Part shown: piece by piece, positions 43,058 through 54,942 of the stretch
Position numbering within the stretch: position 1 is the stretch's first letter
Layout: each line of letters starts with the position of its first letter
NCBI RefSeq assembly: GCF_905404315.1
Contig: NC_066279.1
Span: 3,174,501 to 3,238,500, forward strand
Source of the DNA: Leptidea sinapis
Lineage: Eukaryota > Arthropoda > Insecta > Lepidoptera > Pieridae
DNA: 64,000 nt
Direction of reading: 5' to 3'
The notes under the pieces: model-generated
What the model saw: the letters and a program-made list of their open reading frames with translations, nothing else
Database searches by the model: none
Told to the model about the DNA's origin: nothing
Translations under genes and position numbers: made by a program

Positions 43058-43822
43058 ATGGATAATAATATGCAATTATTCTTTGACCAGATGAAAATTG
43101 AGATGGCAAAACAAACAAAAGAGATTATTTCACAGATAGATGAAAAACTAGTGCCTTTTACTCATGAAATTGAACAATTAAAATCGGAAAATAAATACTT
43201 AAAAGATAAAATTTGTTTATTGGAAAGAGGCAATAGAGCAAACAATTTAATCATATATGGTCTAAAAGAAATCGAATAATCTTCGTCTGAACTTGTAAAA
43301 AATTTGAAAGAAAAAATAAGTAGTGATCTCGATATTTCTCTCAACCTCAAAGACTTTAATTTAGCACAAAGGATAGGGAAACCAAATAGTAAAAATAAGA
43401 AGGAAAGGCCAGTATTAGTTTCATTTGTAAACAATTGGCAGAAACGTGATATTCTGAAAGACAAGAAACAATTGAAAGTCATACATATTTCCGAAGATTA
43501 TCCAAAAGAAGTCTTAGATAAGAGAAGAGAATTACACCCAAAGCTTTTAGAGGAAAGGGATAATGGCAACTACGCCGTCCTAAACTATGACAAACTTATC
43601 GTCAAGAAAAGTATGACTGGAAGTGAAAAACGCATAAGAAACTATTCTACCTCTCCTGCTACTAATAACCAACTAAAGAAGCAAAACGTTATATATGATA
43701 AACTAAAAATACGAGACAAAAAGAACACAACAGCCAAAAATAAAAGAATGCTTTCAACATCTCCTGAAACCAACCTCACCGGGCATAACAAAATTAGAAC
43801 GTTAAAAAACGTTGAAAACTAG
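43058..43822 (+). pseudogene. ORF1 protein of the RTE-like element
   Basis: MDNNMQLFFDQMKIEMAKQT begins a coiled coil (about residues 5-65) ending in RGNRANNLIIYGLKEIE, where a TAA at 43277 breaks the frame. The frame continues SSSELVKNLKEKIS, LAQRIGKPNSKNKKERPVLV and ISEDYPKEVLDKRRELHPKL, an L1 ORF1-like RNA-binding fold, then a basic tail to VEN at 43822. One stop codon away from intact. Confidence 0.7.
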
Positions 43823-44066
43823 CAAGAAGAACAAGACTCAAAATACTGATTCCCAGACGAAATATAAAAGATCGTCTAGTCTGTCAGAGGACGTCGAAAA
43901 ACCAGGGATCCTGAGCTTTGTGACTACCAAAACCCCAAATAGCGCACCCGGAAAAAGGGACGATAAGAATGAAAAATATTAGCAACTACAGCACCCCTCT
44001 CACACGGAAAATATAAAGGAAATAATATCAAAAAATAATACACATCTTCCAAGCCGGCTGGTCACC

Positions 44067-45061
44067 GTGGAAGATTATGACCAAAACCCTCCAAAGGATC
44101 AAACAAAATTAAAATTAGCAACCAAAATACCTAACAGCACCACAACTAAGACTAGATCATCTGGAAAATTCTACATTTTAACATATAATGTTAAAACACT
44201 CTCAACATACGAAGGATTAATTGAATTAAATGAATCCTTATCAAACATCAAATATGACATAATAGGACTGTCTGAAACTAGACGCATGGGAGACAGAATA
44301 GAAGAGTATGACAATTTTATATTATGCTACACGGGATAAACGCCTGGCTTGTATGGTGTAGGCTTTATAAGAAAATGCCACAAAAATAACATAGAGAGCT
44401 ACGTTGGCGTATCAGAAAGAGTTTCTATTTTAAACTTGGTTACGAAGATACGCGATTGTCAATTATACAAGTTTATGCCCCTACTGAAAAAGCTAACAAA
44501 GACGAGATTGACAATTTCTACTGTACACTAAACAAAGCGATTGAAATATCAGATAAAGATTTCATACTGATGGGAGACTGGAATGCGAAAATTGGTAAAC
44601 CAAAAAAGGAAGAATATCTAGTGACGCAACCGAACGGATATGGCGAGAGGAATAAGAGGAGACAGCGATTGATAGAATTTGCTATGGAAAACAAGCTGTC
44701 AATAGTAAATACATTTTATAAGAAAAAATTAAAACGCAGATGGACATGGCTTTCACCTGATAAAAATCAAATCGATCTTGTTCTATCAAAGCGTCCCCAG
44801 TTATTTCAAAATATAGAAGTACTGAATATTAACTTCCCCTCAGACCATAGGCCCGTCAGAGTAACGATATTACATGTACAGTCAAAGAAAAGCCGAACAA
44901 AATACAATAACCATCAAAAGAAAATAATAACTAACGAAGACGATATCTCTCAATTCAACGAATGCATAAATAAGACACTGAAAGCACCGTTAAATAAAAC
45001 AGTCCAAAGCTATTATGACTATATTGCCAAAGCCATCACCAGAAGCCTACAAGCAATTTAA
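44067..45061 (+). pseudogene. Apurinic-type endonuclease domain of the RTE-like element
   Basis: LTYNVKTLSTYEGL, DIIGLSETRRMGDR, then past a stop at 44337 QLSIIQVYAPTEKANKDEID, FILMGDWNAKIG, TWLSPDKNQIDLVLS and FPSDHRPVRVTI. The catalytic SDHRPV and GDWNAKIG motifs are preserved. A frameshift lies at about 44455. Confidence 0.8.
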
Positions 45062-45085
45062 AACAAAAATAAAGAAAATAAAATT

Positions 45086-46141
45086 ATGTCAGAGCGCACG
45101 TTACAGCTTATGGAGAGACGGAAGGAATGTCAGAAGACAAAACCCAAATCACAAGCAATTAAAAATGAGATCTCTGCCCTTTCCAAGCTTATAAGTAAGT
45201 ATATTAGGAAAGATTACTCAAACCACAGATATAACTCTATCGAAAAACACATAATTGAAACCGGAGGCACAAAGAAAGCTTTTAAAGAGCTGCGAACGCA
45301 TAAAACATGGACCGATGGTTTGAAGCAGGGCAAAAATATACACAACAACCGTAAAGACATCATCACTGTAGCAACACAATTTTATAAAAAATTATACAGC
45401 ACCAGAGAAACAACAAGCATTGTTGGAAGAGATCAGTACCTAATTCCTAACAATAGAAATCCACTTATACCTCTGATTAAAATAAGCGAAGTCCTAACAG
45501 CAACAAAAAACCTTATACTAGAGAAAAGCCCAGGCTCTGATGGCATCACGAATGAGATACTAAAAACCGATTCAGCAACTCTTATAATTCACCTGACCGA
45601 CCTGTTTAACCTCATTCTTGAAACTGGAGAAACACCCACCCAGTGGTGAGAATCTGACATTATCCTTATCTACAAAAAAGGTGACCCCAATGATATAGGT
45701 AACTACAGACCAATAAGCCTGCTACCTAGCATCTACAAGCTCTTCTCATCAATAGTAAATAACAGAATATACTCAACATTAGAAACGCGTCAACCTGTCG
45801 AGCAAGCTGGGTTTAGAAAGGGATACTCAACGATCGACCACATACACACATTGGAACTTTTGATTGAGAAATACCACGAGAAAAAAATAACACTCTACAT
45901 TGCATACATTGATTACAGTAAAGCATTTGATTGCGTGTCACATAAAAGCATATGGGAAAGCCTAACAACACAAGAGATAGAAAAAGAATACATTTCTGTA
46001 ATCAAGGCTATATACAATAACAGCAAGAGCAGAATCAAACTAGAGACAGCTGGGCCTTGGTTCCCGATAAAAAAGAGGAGTAAGACAGGGCGACCCTCTT
46101 TCACCATTGCTGTTTCTAGCAACACTGGAATCAATAATTAG
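45086..46141 (+). pseudogene. Reverse transcriptase of the RTE-like element, core deleted
   Basis: LEKSPGSDGITNEILKT, then a TGA at 45647, ILIYKKGDPNDIGNYRPISL, QAGFRKGYSTIDHIHTLELL, and motif A IAYIDYSKAFDCVSHKSIW. The sequence then jumps from KKRSKTGRPSF, near the QGDPLSP block, to the far C-terminus, so the YADD motif is missing. Confidence 0.8.
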
Positions 46142-46150
46142 TCAACTCAA

Positions 46151-46351
46151 TTGGAAAGGCATGTGGCGCGTCTACGTGACAAGAGATGGACAAAAACGGT
46201 GACCACATGGACGGGTCCACAGGGAAAAAGAAAGAGAGGTAGACCTGTAGCTAGTTGGGAAGATGACATCAAAAAAACAGCTGGCCCCAACTGGATTCAA
46301 GTAGCCCAATCTAGAGAGGACTGGCTATCTTTGGAGGAGGCCGGAAGCTAG
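46151..46351 (+). pseudogene. C-terminal segment of the RTE-like polyprotein
   Basis: RHVARLRDKRWTKTVTTWTG, KRKRGRPVASWEDDIKKTAG and WIQVAQSREDWLSLEEAGS, the GRP..W.DD.....G..W...A.DR..W motif of RTE ends, followed by a stop at 46349. Confidence 0.8.
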
Positions 46352-47141
46352 GATTAAGGAAAAACTTACACAAGTAAATTTTAGTAACTAAAGTTAATTA
46401 CTTACAAAACTAATAATCGTATGTAGGTAAACTAACTTAATCTAATATAACTTCATGTTCTATAAGCTGTAAGAAATAAAAGGCTTTTTTATTTTTATTT
46501 ATTTATAATAAAAGGCGCTCATTATGCCTTTATTTATTGACGGTATGCGTGGATTGATGCATCCACTGTACTCAATAAGTCTTGTGTTTTTAATTATTAA
46601 ATCACTTTTTTTACTTACTCATATAAGGCATTTAGTATTTCATGTTTAAGTATTTTTGTTGCATCACTTTGCATATATTGTAATTGACATAATTTGTAAA
46701 TTGGATTGAAAATAAGAATTTGTTATACCTAATCTATTTTGAAAAGAGCAACCTTAGAGATTCTTGCTCATTCTTCTCTAAGAAAATCTGCCTTCCGATT
46801 GAGCTGTATGAAACTAAATGACATATTTCAAGTGTAATATGATTTACATATGTAATAAAATAATTTTGATTTGATTTGAGTGTGTGAAGTAAGTACTATA
46901 CTCGAACCTATGACTCAATGAAGAAGATTTCCTATTATAGTAGACAAACTATTTATGCTGTGCCGCAAACTGGCATAATCATCATGCAAATGTCGCCTCG
47001 GTCGTTTATTTCAATGGCTCTCTAGTAATTAAATGCATGAAACGGGCAAGCCTCAATTAAAACAGACAGAAGGGTATCTCACCTGATACCCGTACGAGAG
47101 CGTACGTCATCAATGAAATTAAATTTTGAACCAATTTAGCT

Positions 47142-48270
47142 TTTTTTTTTATGGAATAGGAGAACAAACGAGCGTACGGGTCACCTGTTGTTAAGTGATC
47201 ACCGCCGCCCACGCTATCTTGCAACACCAGAGGAATCACAGGAGCGTTGCCGGCCTTTAAGGAAGGTGTACGCGCTTTTTTTATAGGTACCCATGTCGTA
47301 TCGTCCCGGAAACACCGCACAAGGAAGTTCATTAAACAGCTTTGTAGTACGTGGAAGAAAGCTCCTTGTAAACCGCACTGTGGAGGACCGCCACACATCC
47401 AGATGGTGAGGATGATATCCTAACTTGTGGCGTGTCGTGCGAAGGTGGAATTCGGCGGCAGGAATAAGGTAAAACAGCTCTTCGGAACACTCTCCGTGAT
47501 AAATGCGGTAGAAGACACACAATGAAGCGACGTCTCTACGCAACGCCAAGTGATCCAGCCGTTCACAGAGTACTGGGTCCCCGACAATTTGAGCTGCTCT
47601 GCGTTGCACGCCGTGAAATGGATCGAGCTGATACTGGGGTGCGCCAGACCAGAGATGACAGCAATACTCCATGTGTGGCCGGACCTGCGCTTTGTACAGC
47701 GCTAGAATGTGGGCCGGCTTGAAGTATTGCCGTGCTCTATTAATGACGCCCAGTTTCTTTGAAGTCAATTTGGCTTTGCCCTCCAGATGGCCACGGAATT
47801 GGCAATCGCAACTTGAGTCTTCTGGGGGTTAAATTGGACATGGTTCAATTTACCCCATTCCGCGACCTTCTCAAGAGAGGACTCGATAGAAGACACAAGT
47901 TTCTCCCGGCACTGGTCGACGATTTCCCGAGAGAGACGTGCATGGCCCGTGTATACGGCATCACCAGTGCTGTCATCTGCATAGCAATAAATGTTGGAGG
48001 TGTCCAACATATCATTGATATGCAGAAGAAACAGCGTAGGAGATAGCACACAGCCTTGGGGCACTCCAGCATTCACGGGCTTCGGGTTCGAGCAATGTCC
48101 GTCGACAACGACCTGTATGCTGCGCCCAGTGAGGAAGCTGGAGGTCCACTTGCACAAGCTCTCGGGAAGCCCAAATGATGGAAGTTTAGAGAGGAGCGCC
48201 TTGTGCCATACACGATGGAAGGCCTTCGCTATATCCAGGCTAACTGCCAGGCCTTCCCCCTTGCTTTCAA
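47142..48270 (-). mobile_element. Jockey (J1) 3' fragment inserted in duplication copy 2
   Basis: Minus-strand J1 copy with its A-tail as a T-run at 47141-47150. The frame reads TSKKLGVINRARQYFKPAHI, LALYKAQVRPHMEYCCHLWS, CYADDSTGDAVYTGHA and CKWTSSFLTGRSIQVVVD. A part between the two halves (about 47805) is deleted. TAGCT flanks both sides. Copy 1 lacks it. Confidence 0.88.
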
Positions 48271-48600
48271 TAGCTGTTTATTTTATGTGTAATATTGGAC
48301 CAGATAAGAGATGACAAAGCTTAAGATAAATGAGCTTTGGAAAGTTATAAGGAATATATAAAAAATATTTTCTCTAGAGGAATGAAATTCTTGTTTATTA
48401 TTTACTATGGACAAAGTTTAGAACAGTTATGCGTAAGGTAAGGAAGCTGTTGATTGAACATACTGAAAGCTTACATGGAAAAGAAGTGTACTAAGTCAAA
48501 ATGTAACATCAGAGCATGTATCATAAAAGTTATGATATACCTAATTGTTTACTTGTATGAATATATTATTTACCGTATTACATCCATACAATTAATGTAA

Positions 48601-49027
48601 TTAATATATAAAATTCTCGTGTCCGGGTGTTTGTTTCCAACCTCCTCCAAAACGGCTGAACAACTGGTCTGAGAATCGGCCAACATTTATTTTTCATACC
48701 GCTAAATGAAAAGGGTAAATATTATATATTTTTACTATTTTTTTGATTTTTTTATTTTTATTTTATTATGATTCAGCATTGAAAAATACATAGAACTTCG
48801 AATTTTCGCTTTTCTACGATAAACAAATATTTTTGTATCGCGATTTTTAAATTATTCTGTTTCGTCCACAAATCCGCTATAGGGATGCAAGATGGCAATC
48901 GAATAGAATAATTTTGTACGATATACTCGTACTGGGTAGGTCTGAGAATCGGTTGCATCTATTTTTTATACCCCAATTTTATTTTAATTACTTTATATGG
49001 CAATACAACGATTGCTGAGTCAGCTAG
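48601..49027. mobile_element. Helitron-like non-autonomous element
   Basis: Starts TTAATATATAAAATTCTCGT and ends GCTGAGTCAGCTAG before a T, resembling lepidopteran Helitron ends (CTAG|T). Contains CTCCTCCAAAACGGCTGA. No coding capacity. Confidence 0.6.
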
Positions 49028-49129
49028 TATTTAATAATATTTTCATTAAAATAATTTCCTTTTGGTTGTTGAGAATTAGCCATCTTGAAATTGCGGTTTT
49101 GTCATTATGAAATGTCCTCGAATAGCGAC

Positions 49130-49310
49130 AACGTACGGGTAGAAGCAGTGTTGGTATGCCATCCACAGATGGACCAACGATCTGGTCAAGATCACCGGAA
49201 TACGTTGGATGAGGGCAACGCAGGACCGATTATCGTGAAGATCTTTGGGGGAGGCCTTTGTCCAGCAGTGGACGTCTTCCAGCTGATGATGATGATGGAC
49301 TCATCATATA
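49130..49310 (+). mobile_element. RTE-type LINE 3' end fragment
   Basis: GATCTGGTCAAGATCACCGG, GTTGGATGAGGGCAACGC, GGGGGAGGCCTTTGTCCAGC and a GATGATGATGATGG tail. Partner of the fragment at 11545-11702. Confidence 0.7.
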
Positions 49311-49812
49311 CAAGAACACGGTAATACTGTAATTGTAAAATTTTGATAAATTATGACTACAATTTCATTTTGCAAACTTATATTATCCTTTTTATATTAA
49401 TGAAAATGAACTTGGATTTATCCACAGAACAGCTTATAGAGATTATTTATCTGTGTTGGAATTAAAGATAATAATTATTATTTACAGAGAAATACAATTT
49501 GATACAAAAAAATATTATCAACATCACTTTAATTACTAAAAGATCACCACAATTTTGTATCCTAGCCTCAGTCGGTGTATTGAACGTAACAACGGTTTAT
49601 AAATATATTGTAGAATACAGGGAATCTAGAAATCGAGAATAACGAAGATGGATAGAAGCTATAAAGAAAAATGGGTAATACCGTTGCTATAAGCACCCTA
49701 GATCTAACTGCAGTAATCCATTAATAACCTTGGAGTGAAACACATTAAATATATTAAGATAAAAATAAATAATAATGGGCTAAGTGTAATCTGTGTTCTC
49801 GCTGCAATATCT

Positions 49813-50181
49813 TCTTAATATATATAAATTACGTGTCACGTTGTTTGTCAGCGATAGTCTCCCAAACTAATGAACGGATTTTAATGGGATTTACTTCATG
49901 GAGTGCAGTTTAGTCCAACTTGAGAGATAGGACAGTTTTTATTTCGATTCGGGACCCATAATTATTTTTAATTCCAATATTTGTTCTGTATGGACATATT
50001 TTCTATGAGAGCATTTATTGGCTTATGGTTTTTTGACAGTTCTACTGTGATAATTTCATTATAACAGCATGCAGTATATTTTACGAAATGATTCTTGATT
50101 TTATGAAATGTTATGGACAATTTCATAAAAAAACAGTATTTTATTTATTATGTACAGAACAACATCTGTCGGGTCAGCTCG
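49813..50181. mobile_element. Helitron-like non-autonomous element
   Basis: Starts TCTTAATATATATAAATTAC and ends CTGTCGGGTCAGCTCG before T. Closely related to 54312-54673: both have ACTTCATGGAGTGCAGTT and GGGACCCATAATTATTTTT. Confidence 0.7.
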
Positions 50182-50519
50182 TAAATTTATAGAAAACCTA
50201 TATACAACTTTTGTACAAAGGCCGCCTACATGTATTTAGAATAACGGCTTACAATATACTAGCCTATAGAAAAACAATGTGTGTTAAAGAGTCAAACATC
50301 TCTAACCAATTTATTTACAGCAAAGAAGCGAATCTAAAGTTACTGTAACTGATTTTGATTGAAAGTTGTAAGCAGTCAGCCACTCCTGGCATTAGCTCCT
50401 TAGCACGGTCTTTTTTATTCTAAATATTAGCCATTAGTTAATGCACACATTAACAAATCAAAATTGGTCACGTAAAATCGGTCTGTCAAGTCGTTTATAC
50501 GCTAAGTATAAGCTAGGTA
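50182..50519. other. Spacer, nothing recognised
   Basis: No frame or family identified. Confidence 0.4.
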
Positions 50520-50735
50520 TTTAGTGATGAGACGAGCATGAAGGTATGATGGTAACTCATACGCCCTTCCCATTACAATGCAGTGCCGCTCAGGATCTTA
50601 TTTGTCCAGTAATTTCACTTTAGCGCCCTTCAGACCAAAACACAGTAATGCTTACACATTACTGCTTTACGGCAGAAATAGGCGCCGTTGTGGTACCCAT
50701 AATCTAGCCGGTATCCTGTGCAAAAGAGCCTCCCA
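50520..50735 (-). repeat. SINE-like repeat (S1)
   Basis: Minus-strand copy. Plus-strand landmarks TGATGAGACGAGCATGAAGG, ATGCAGTGCCGCTCAGGATC, GGCAGAAATAGGCGCCGTTG and AGAGCCTCCCACTGG. Confidence 0.8.
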
Positions 50736-51171
50736 CTGGTAAAAAAGCTAAATCTATAATTTTGAATACGTAGAGGGTGAATTGCATAGGTTTAAGATTT
50801 GCAAATATCCAGATATGTTACAATCATAATAAGATTATCTGGAGAGTATAAAAGTGTATACAGAACTATCACAAATCTCTAGTGTTCGGAATGTTATTGA
50901 CAGAAATAGGTCAGCCTTTCGATCAGTTACTTATTAAATTTCCCTTTTCTGGTCGGATATTTTCACTCAAGAACTATGATGGTTGACTACACAATAATAC
51001 CTATGAAATTGCCTATTTTTGTAAACAATTTGTTATTATTTACCCCAAAGGTCGCGGATTCGAGTCCCAAAATTTATGAACGTAAATATACATAAATTTT
51101 GGTTACAAAATTCAATTTTTATAATGAATCCCAGAATTAAGGGATATCACTTTAAAACTAACAATATTTTT

Positions 51172-51483
51172 TGATGTGAAACATCTATAGCCGCACGTAA
51201 AACCGATTTCTGGCGTGGCGACGCGTCGCCTTGTCACAGTAATACCGTTCTCAGAGGCAACATCGAATATAACTATTACCGAAGTCACTGATAAAACGAA
51301 TTAAGTAGTCACGATTTGAAATAAATTCGTAAATTTTTGTATTTAATGAAAATAAATAAATAGTCACCGTTATCTGGAAAAAAATCGTAATATTTTATTT
51401 TATCATTATGACATATTTAGTTCCTATCACAATATGTTCTTTTCTGCATATTACTTTTACAAAATAATGTCGATGTTTCACAT
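51172..51483. repeat. Candidate MITE bounded by short inverted repeats
   Basis: GATGTGAAACATC at 51172-51184 and its complement at 51471-51483. Inside, at 51217-51230, is the perfect palindrome GGCGACGCGTCGCC. The terminal repeats are only 13 bp, so the borders are tentative. Confidence 0.35.
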
Positions 51484-51940
51484 CTGCCAGGCGTGCCGTG
51501 ACGGCTCACGTTTTTTTTCCTCTACCCTTTGTTTTTATTAGTATATGCATGCATTGCATCTTTAACAGCGCATTAGCAGTCTTTCTTGAAGAAATATGCT
51601 GGACGGAAGGCAACAGACTCTTCAAAGCCATTTTTATGCACCTTGTATAAGCGCAGGAAAACATATATTATTGAAAATAAAAATTAGTTATGGTGACACA
51701 GTAGACAGACATACCTGAGGTTCCGAAGAGAAATGATCTACTGAGGGCCCCTGCTAATCCTCTAGGAATTTCCTGGTGTAGGTGCTAAGGTGTTTGGTGC
51801 CCACTGCGTGCCCGGTGACAATTGATTAAAGATAGCCGGCACGAGGGTAACAATTGGCAATAGATCAGCCAATCAGATACTAATACGTCTGTTGTCTATA
51901 GGTATCTCTCTATTACCTACAGGAATCTATCTGCACTATA
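51484..51940. other. Spacer, nothing recognised
   Basis: No frame or family identified. Confidence 0.4.
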
Positions 51941-51944
51941 AAAA

Positions 51945-52455
51945 GGCATAAAAGGCATTTATTTTCTCAAAATTGATTCCTTTAGAATTCTTTTTGATGT
52001 CATTTCTTATACTACTAGATACTACTACCGCTTCGGAAACAAATGGCGCTCTGAGAGAGAAGAAGCGGCGCAAGAAACTCTCCCAGCATTCTTTTTTTTG
52101 CGCTCTTTTCAATAAAAATATACAATATTGTACAGTCGCTATAAAATTATCACAATCTAGTCCCAGGCTGTCCGATCATTTAGATATTGAGCAGTGGAGT
52201 AATAGGATTTACGACAGAGCCATTTTTTTATAAAACATTTAAATTTATTTATAGATAATGCCTGAACAGTGGCTGGGACTTTATTGTAGAAGTGTATACA
52301 TTTACCCTTAAAGCTATTATGTATCTTATGAAGCCTACTAGAATTAGTTACAAGCAATACCTTATTTCTAGTGTTATAATAATGAAAATCACTATTAAGA
52401 GCAAAATATAGTTTGCCATAGCAAAACATTACAACAAAGAGAATAGAGAATTGCG
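51945..52455 (-). pseudogene. LINE 3' end (family J2)
   Basis: The minus strand reads YGKLYFALNSDFHYYNTRNK, LLVTNSSRLHKIHNSFKGKC, IHFYNKVPATVQALSINKFK and YSTAQYLNDRTAWD, the end of a jockey-type polyprotein. A 3' UTR follows, ending in the GCATAAAAGGCATTTATTTT complement. Confidence 0.75.
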
Positions 52456-52544
52456 GCGCAAACACCCCTCGGGTATTATTTTTTGCCAATACCATCACCA
52501 AATTTCTACATTGTCGCAACAACACCATCGACATTACATTAAAA

Positions 52545-52800
52545 TTCCACTAGCATCATGTTGACGTCCGGCATTCTGCAGCCACGCATTTTGGGAAGAA
52601 CTTATTGCCTCGAAAAGCCATTATGTACAATTAATTACCGGCTGCAGTTTTTCCGAAACGAAAGGACTTAGGGACTTTCAACCATACAGCATTCTCCCAA
52701 CTGAAGGAGTGGCAACGTATCTCTTGACTCTGGTGTTGCGGATGTCTATAGGCCTCACCACTTCTTATCATGTGAGCCCCTTTCCTCCTCTCATCTATAA
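52545..52800 (+). mobile_element. Eroded jockey-type 3' end
   Basis: Landmarks TTGTCTC-type tail GGTGTTGCGGATGTCTATAG and CCTTTCCTCCTCTCATCTAT follow a degraded frame near GACTTTCAACCATACAGCAT. Similar to the end of the copy at 2990-3890. Confidence 0.45.
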
Positions 52801-53470
52801 CAAAACATATATTATGTGTTATTAATTTTATACTTTTATATATTCATATTATTACTTTTAAACTGGTTATTTTGTGGATCGATTTTGATTAAATAAATGC
52901 TAAAATGCTACTTAATAGAAGACTTCATACATTATCATCAAATTCGATTTTGATCCCAGTGAGAGAATACGTAATGTACGTTCTAACACACAAACTAACA
53001 ACTAGAGAAATATTTCATTTAATTTGGGTATATTAAATGACACAGAGCTATCACAAACGGCTATGTAACGCTCTTTCGGGTAACGTCGGCTAGAGTCTAC
53101 AAGCGTCGTCGTAGCGTGATTAACCAGAGTAATATTTCAATCCGTTTTATTATTGGAGTTTTCATTTCTGTCGTCATGTAGTAAGCACAAACATATTCTA
53201 ATAGTCTTACACGACATATTAATACACGATTTTAATATATTATTAGATAACATTATATTTACCAGTAAATTATTAACTGTCAAGTCCAGTAGTGCAAGAA
53301 ATATCTGCGCTCTCTTCGAACTCAAACTTAAATTGCCTCACTGAATTTCAAGTAGAAATGTTTATTTAACAAATAATCTTTCGAAGTATCTTTGATGTTT
53401 TTCATCTTTTTAATGAATGTATTTTAATAAAGGGATTGCGTATCGAAAGTTTTATTTAAGATGGTTTTTC
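52801..53470. other. Spacer, nothing recognised
   Basis: AT-rich. Short open frames here show no family resemblance. Confidence 0.4.
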
Positions 53471-53474
53471 AATA

Positions 53475-53545
53475 ATTGGGCAGGGCGTACCATCAGCTGA
53501 ACGTCCTGCTTGTTTCGTCCCTTATTTTCATTTAATAAATACTCA
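53475..53545 (+). repeat. SINE-like repeat (S1), 3' end only
   Basis: TTGGGCAGGGCGTACCATCA and GCTGAACGTCCTGCTTGTTT with the usual TTATTTTCAT ending. Confidence 0.7.
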
Positions 53546-53991
53546 CTTTAAATGTAAGTCAGAATGCGACGTAATGAAACGGACGCTCGCCTCTCTTTTA
53601 CAAAGAAAATTCTAAACTTGCTGGAATTTCTAGCGAAATAAGGTCAAAGGATGGAGTACAGAAGGGCGGAAATGATTTGCAGAGCCTCGCCAGTCGTTCG
53701 TGAAATATGCGTCATAAATACCTTCCAACGTCCATTGTTTACTGGTCGCATGGAAAATTCTAGAATAGTTGGTATTTTCCAATATTTAGATATCTAACTG
53801 TAGGTATTTGTAATATGTATTTAAAATTTGTTAATTTGATTTTTGAGCTGTGAGAAGACTTTCAGTTTTAATAATAATAATGAAATTTATTGGCTTGAAG
53901 TAAATTTAAATAAACAAAATCAACTTATTTTAAAAGTACATTAAGACAAAGGGGAGTAGGCTCAGCTTATGCTGCTTGAAATTATAATTAA

Positions 53992-54311
53992 TCTTAATAT
54001 AGATATTTCTTTTGTGCGTCTGTTGTAACTGAACTCCTCCTAAACGGCTGGACCGATTTGGATGATTTTTTTGTGTGTTACAGTGAATTTGAGATTGGTG
54101 TGTCTCTTGAGGTGGATGGTGTGTGTCGAGAATGGTTTATGATGATTTTTTTATGTGTTCCAGTGAATTTGAGATTCGTTTAGATTCTCAATTCCGTCCA
54201 AATAATATAATTCTCCTGCTCATGTGTATGTTAGTGATCTCCTCCAAACGGCTGGACCTATTTTTCAAATTTTAGACGTGTGTACAGGACAACGTCAGTC
54301 GAGTCTACTAG
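53992..54311. mobile_element. Helitron-like element, upstream of a head-to-tail pair
   Basis: Starts TCTTAATATAGATATTTC and ends GACAACGTCAGTCGAGTCTA then CTAG. It contains two internal copies of CAGTGAATTTGAGATT. The next element begins at the very next base. Confidence 0.6.
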
Positions 54312-54673
54312 TCTTAATATATATAAATTACGTGACACGTTGTTTGTCCGCGATGGACTCCTTTATGATAGACGGATTTAAATGGGGATTACTTCATGGA
54401 GTGCAGTTAGGTCCAACTTGAGAGATAGGATAGTTTTTATTTCGATTTGGGACCCATAATTATTTTTATTTCCAATATTTCTTTTGTATGGACATATTTT
54501 CTTTGAGAGAATTTATTGACGCATGGTTTGACAGTTCCACTGTGAAATAATTAATGTGCAACAGGGAGCATTTTTTGCGAAATAATTCTTGATGTTTTGA
54601 AATATTATTGGCAAATTTCTATAAAAACGTATTTTTTTACTATCAACAGAACAACGTCTGTCGTGTCAGCTAG
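54312..54673. mobile_element. Helitron-like element, downstream of a head-to-tail pair
   Basis: Starts TCTTAATATATATAAATTAC and ends ACGTCTGTCGTGTCAGCTAG before T, matching the element at 49813-50181 along its length. Confidence 0.7.
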
Positions 54674-54942
54674 TATAATATAAAGTAATAATCATAATAA
54701 TTTTCATGCAGCGCTAGTTTTCAGCCATTCCCATCTCCCTAAGGTGTTAAATGTGATACACAAACAAAGAGAGGGCAAACTAATAACTATTACAATGCTG
54801 ATAAAGAAATCGAAAACCTTTTCTTAATGTATCAACCTCTGTATTTATGAGCGTGAGTGTTGTATATGAGTGTGTGCCGATGTGTCAGTGTGTTTTATTG
54901 TTATCTGCTTCTTTTTCTTTTTTTTTTTTTTTCACCCATCAG

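Larger units (their letters stand above)
42660..46507 (+). mobile_element. RTE-like non-LTR retrotransposon with 10-bp target duplication
   Basis: Flanked by ATAAAAGGCG at 42650-42659 and 46508-46517. The paralogous empty site is at about 10635. It has a 5' leader, an ORF1, an endonuclease-RT region, and ends with AAATAAAAGGCTTTTTTATT. Near full length but for an internal deletion between the reverse transcriptase and the C-terminus at about 46140. Confidence 0.88.
42252..49812. repeat. Segmental duplication, distal upstream block, copy 2, interrupted by insertions
   Basis: The same roughly 2.1 kb of sequence as 10238-12390, stretched to 7.5 kb by an RTE-like element (42660-46507), a jockey fragment (47142-48270) and a Helitron-like element (48601-49027). 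It lacks the small insertion found at 11863-12053 of copy 1. Confidence 0.85.

Noticed and set aside
44349..44531. Separate small gene in the RTE-like element
   Set aside because: It is a frameshifted part of the endonuclease domain.
52979..53345. Overlapping frames at 53137-53344 as a small gene
   Set aside because: Both strands are open because of AT-rich composition; no motifs or splice context.
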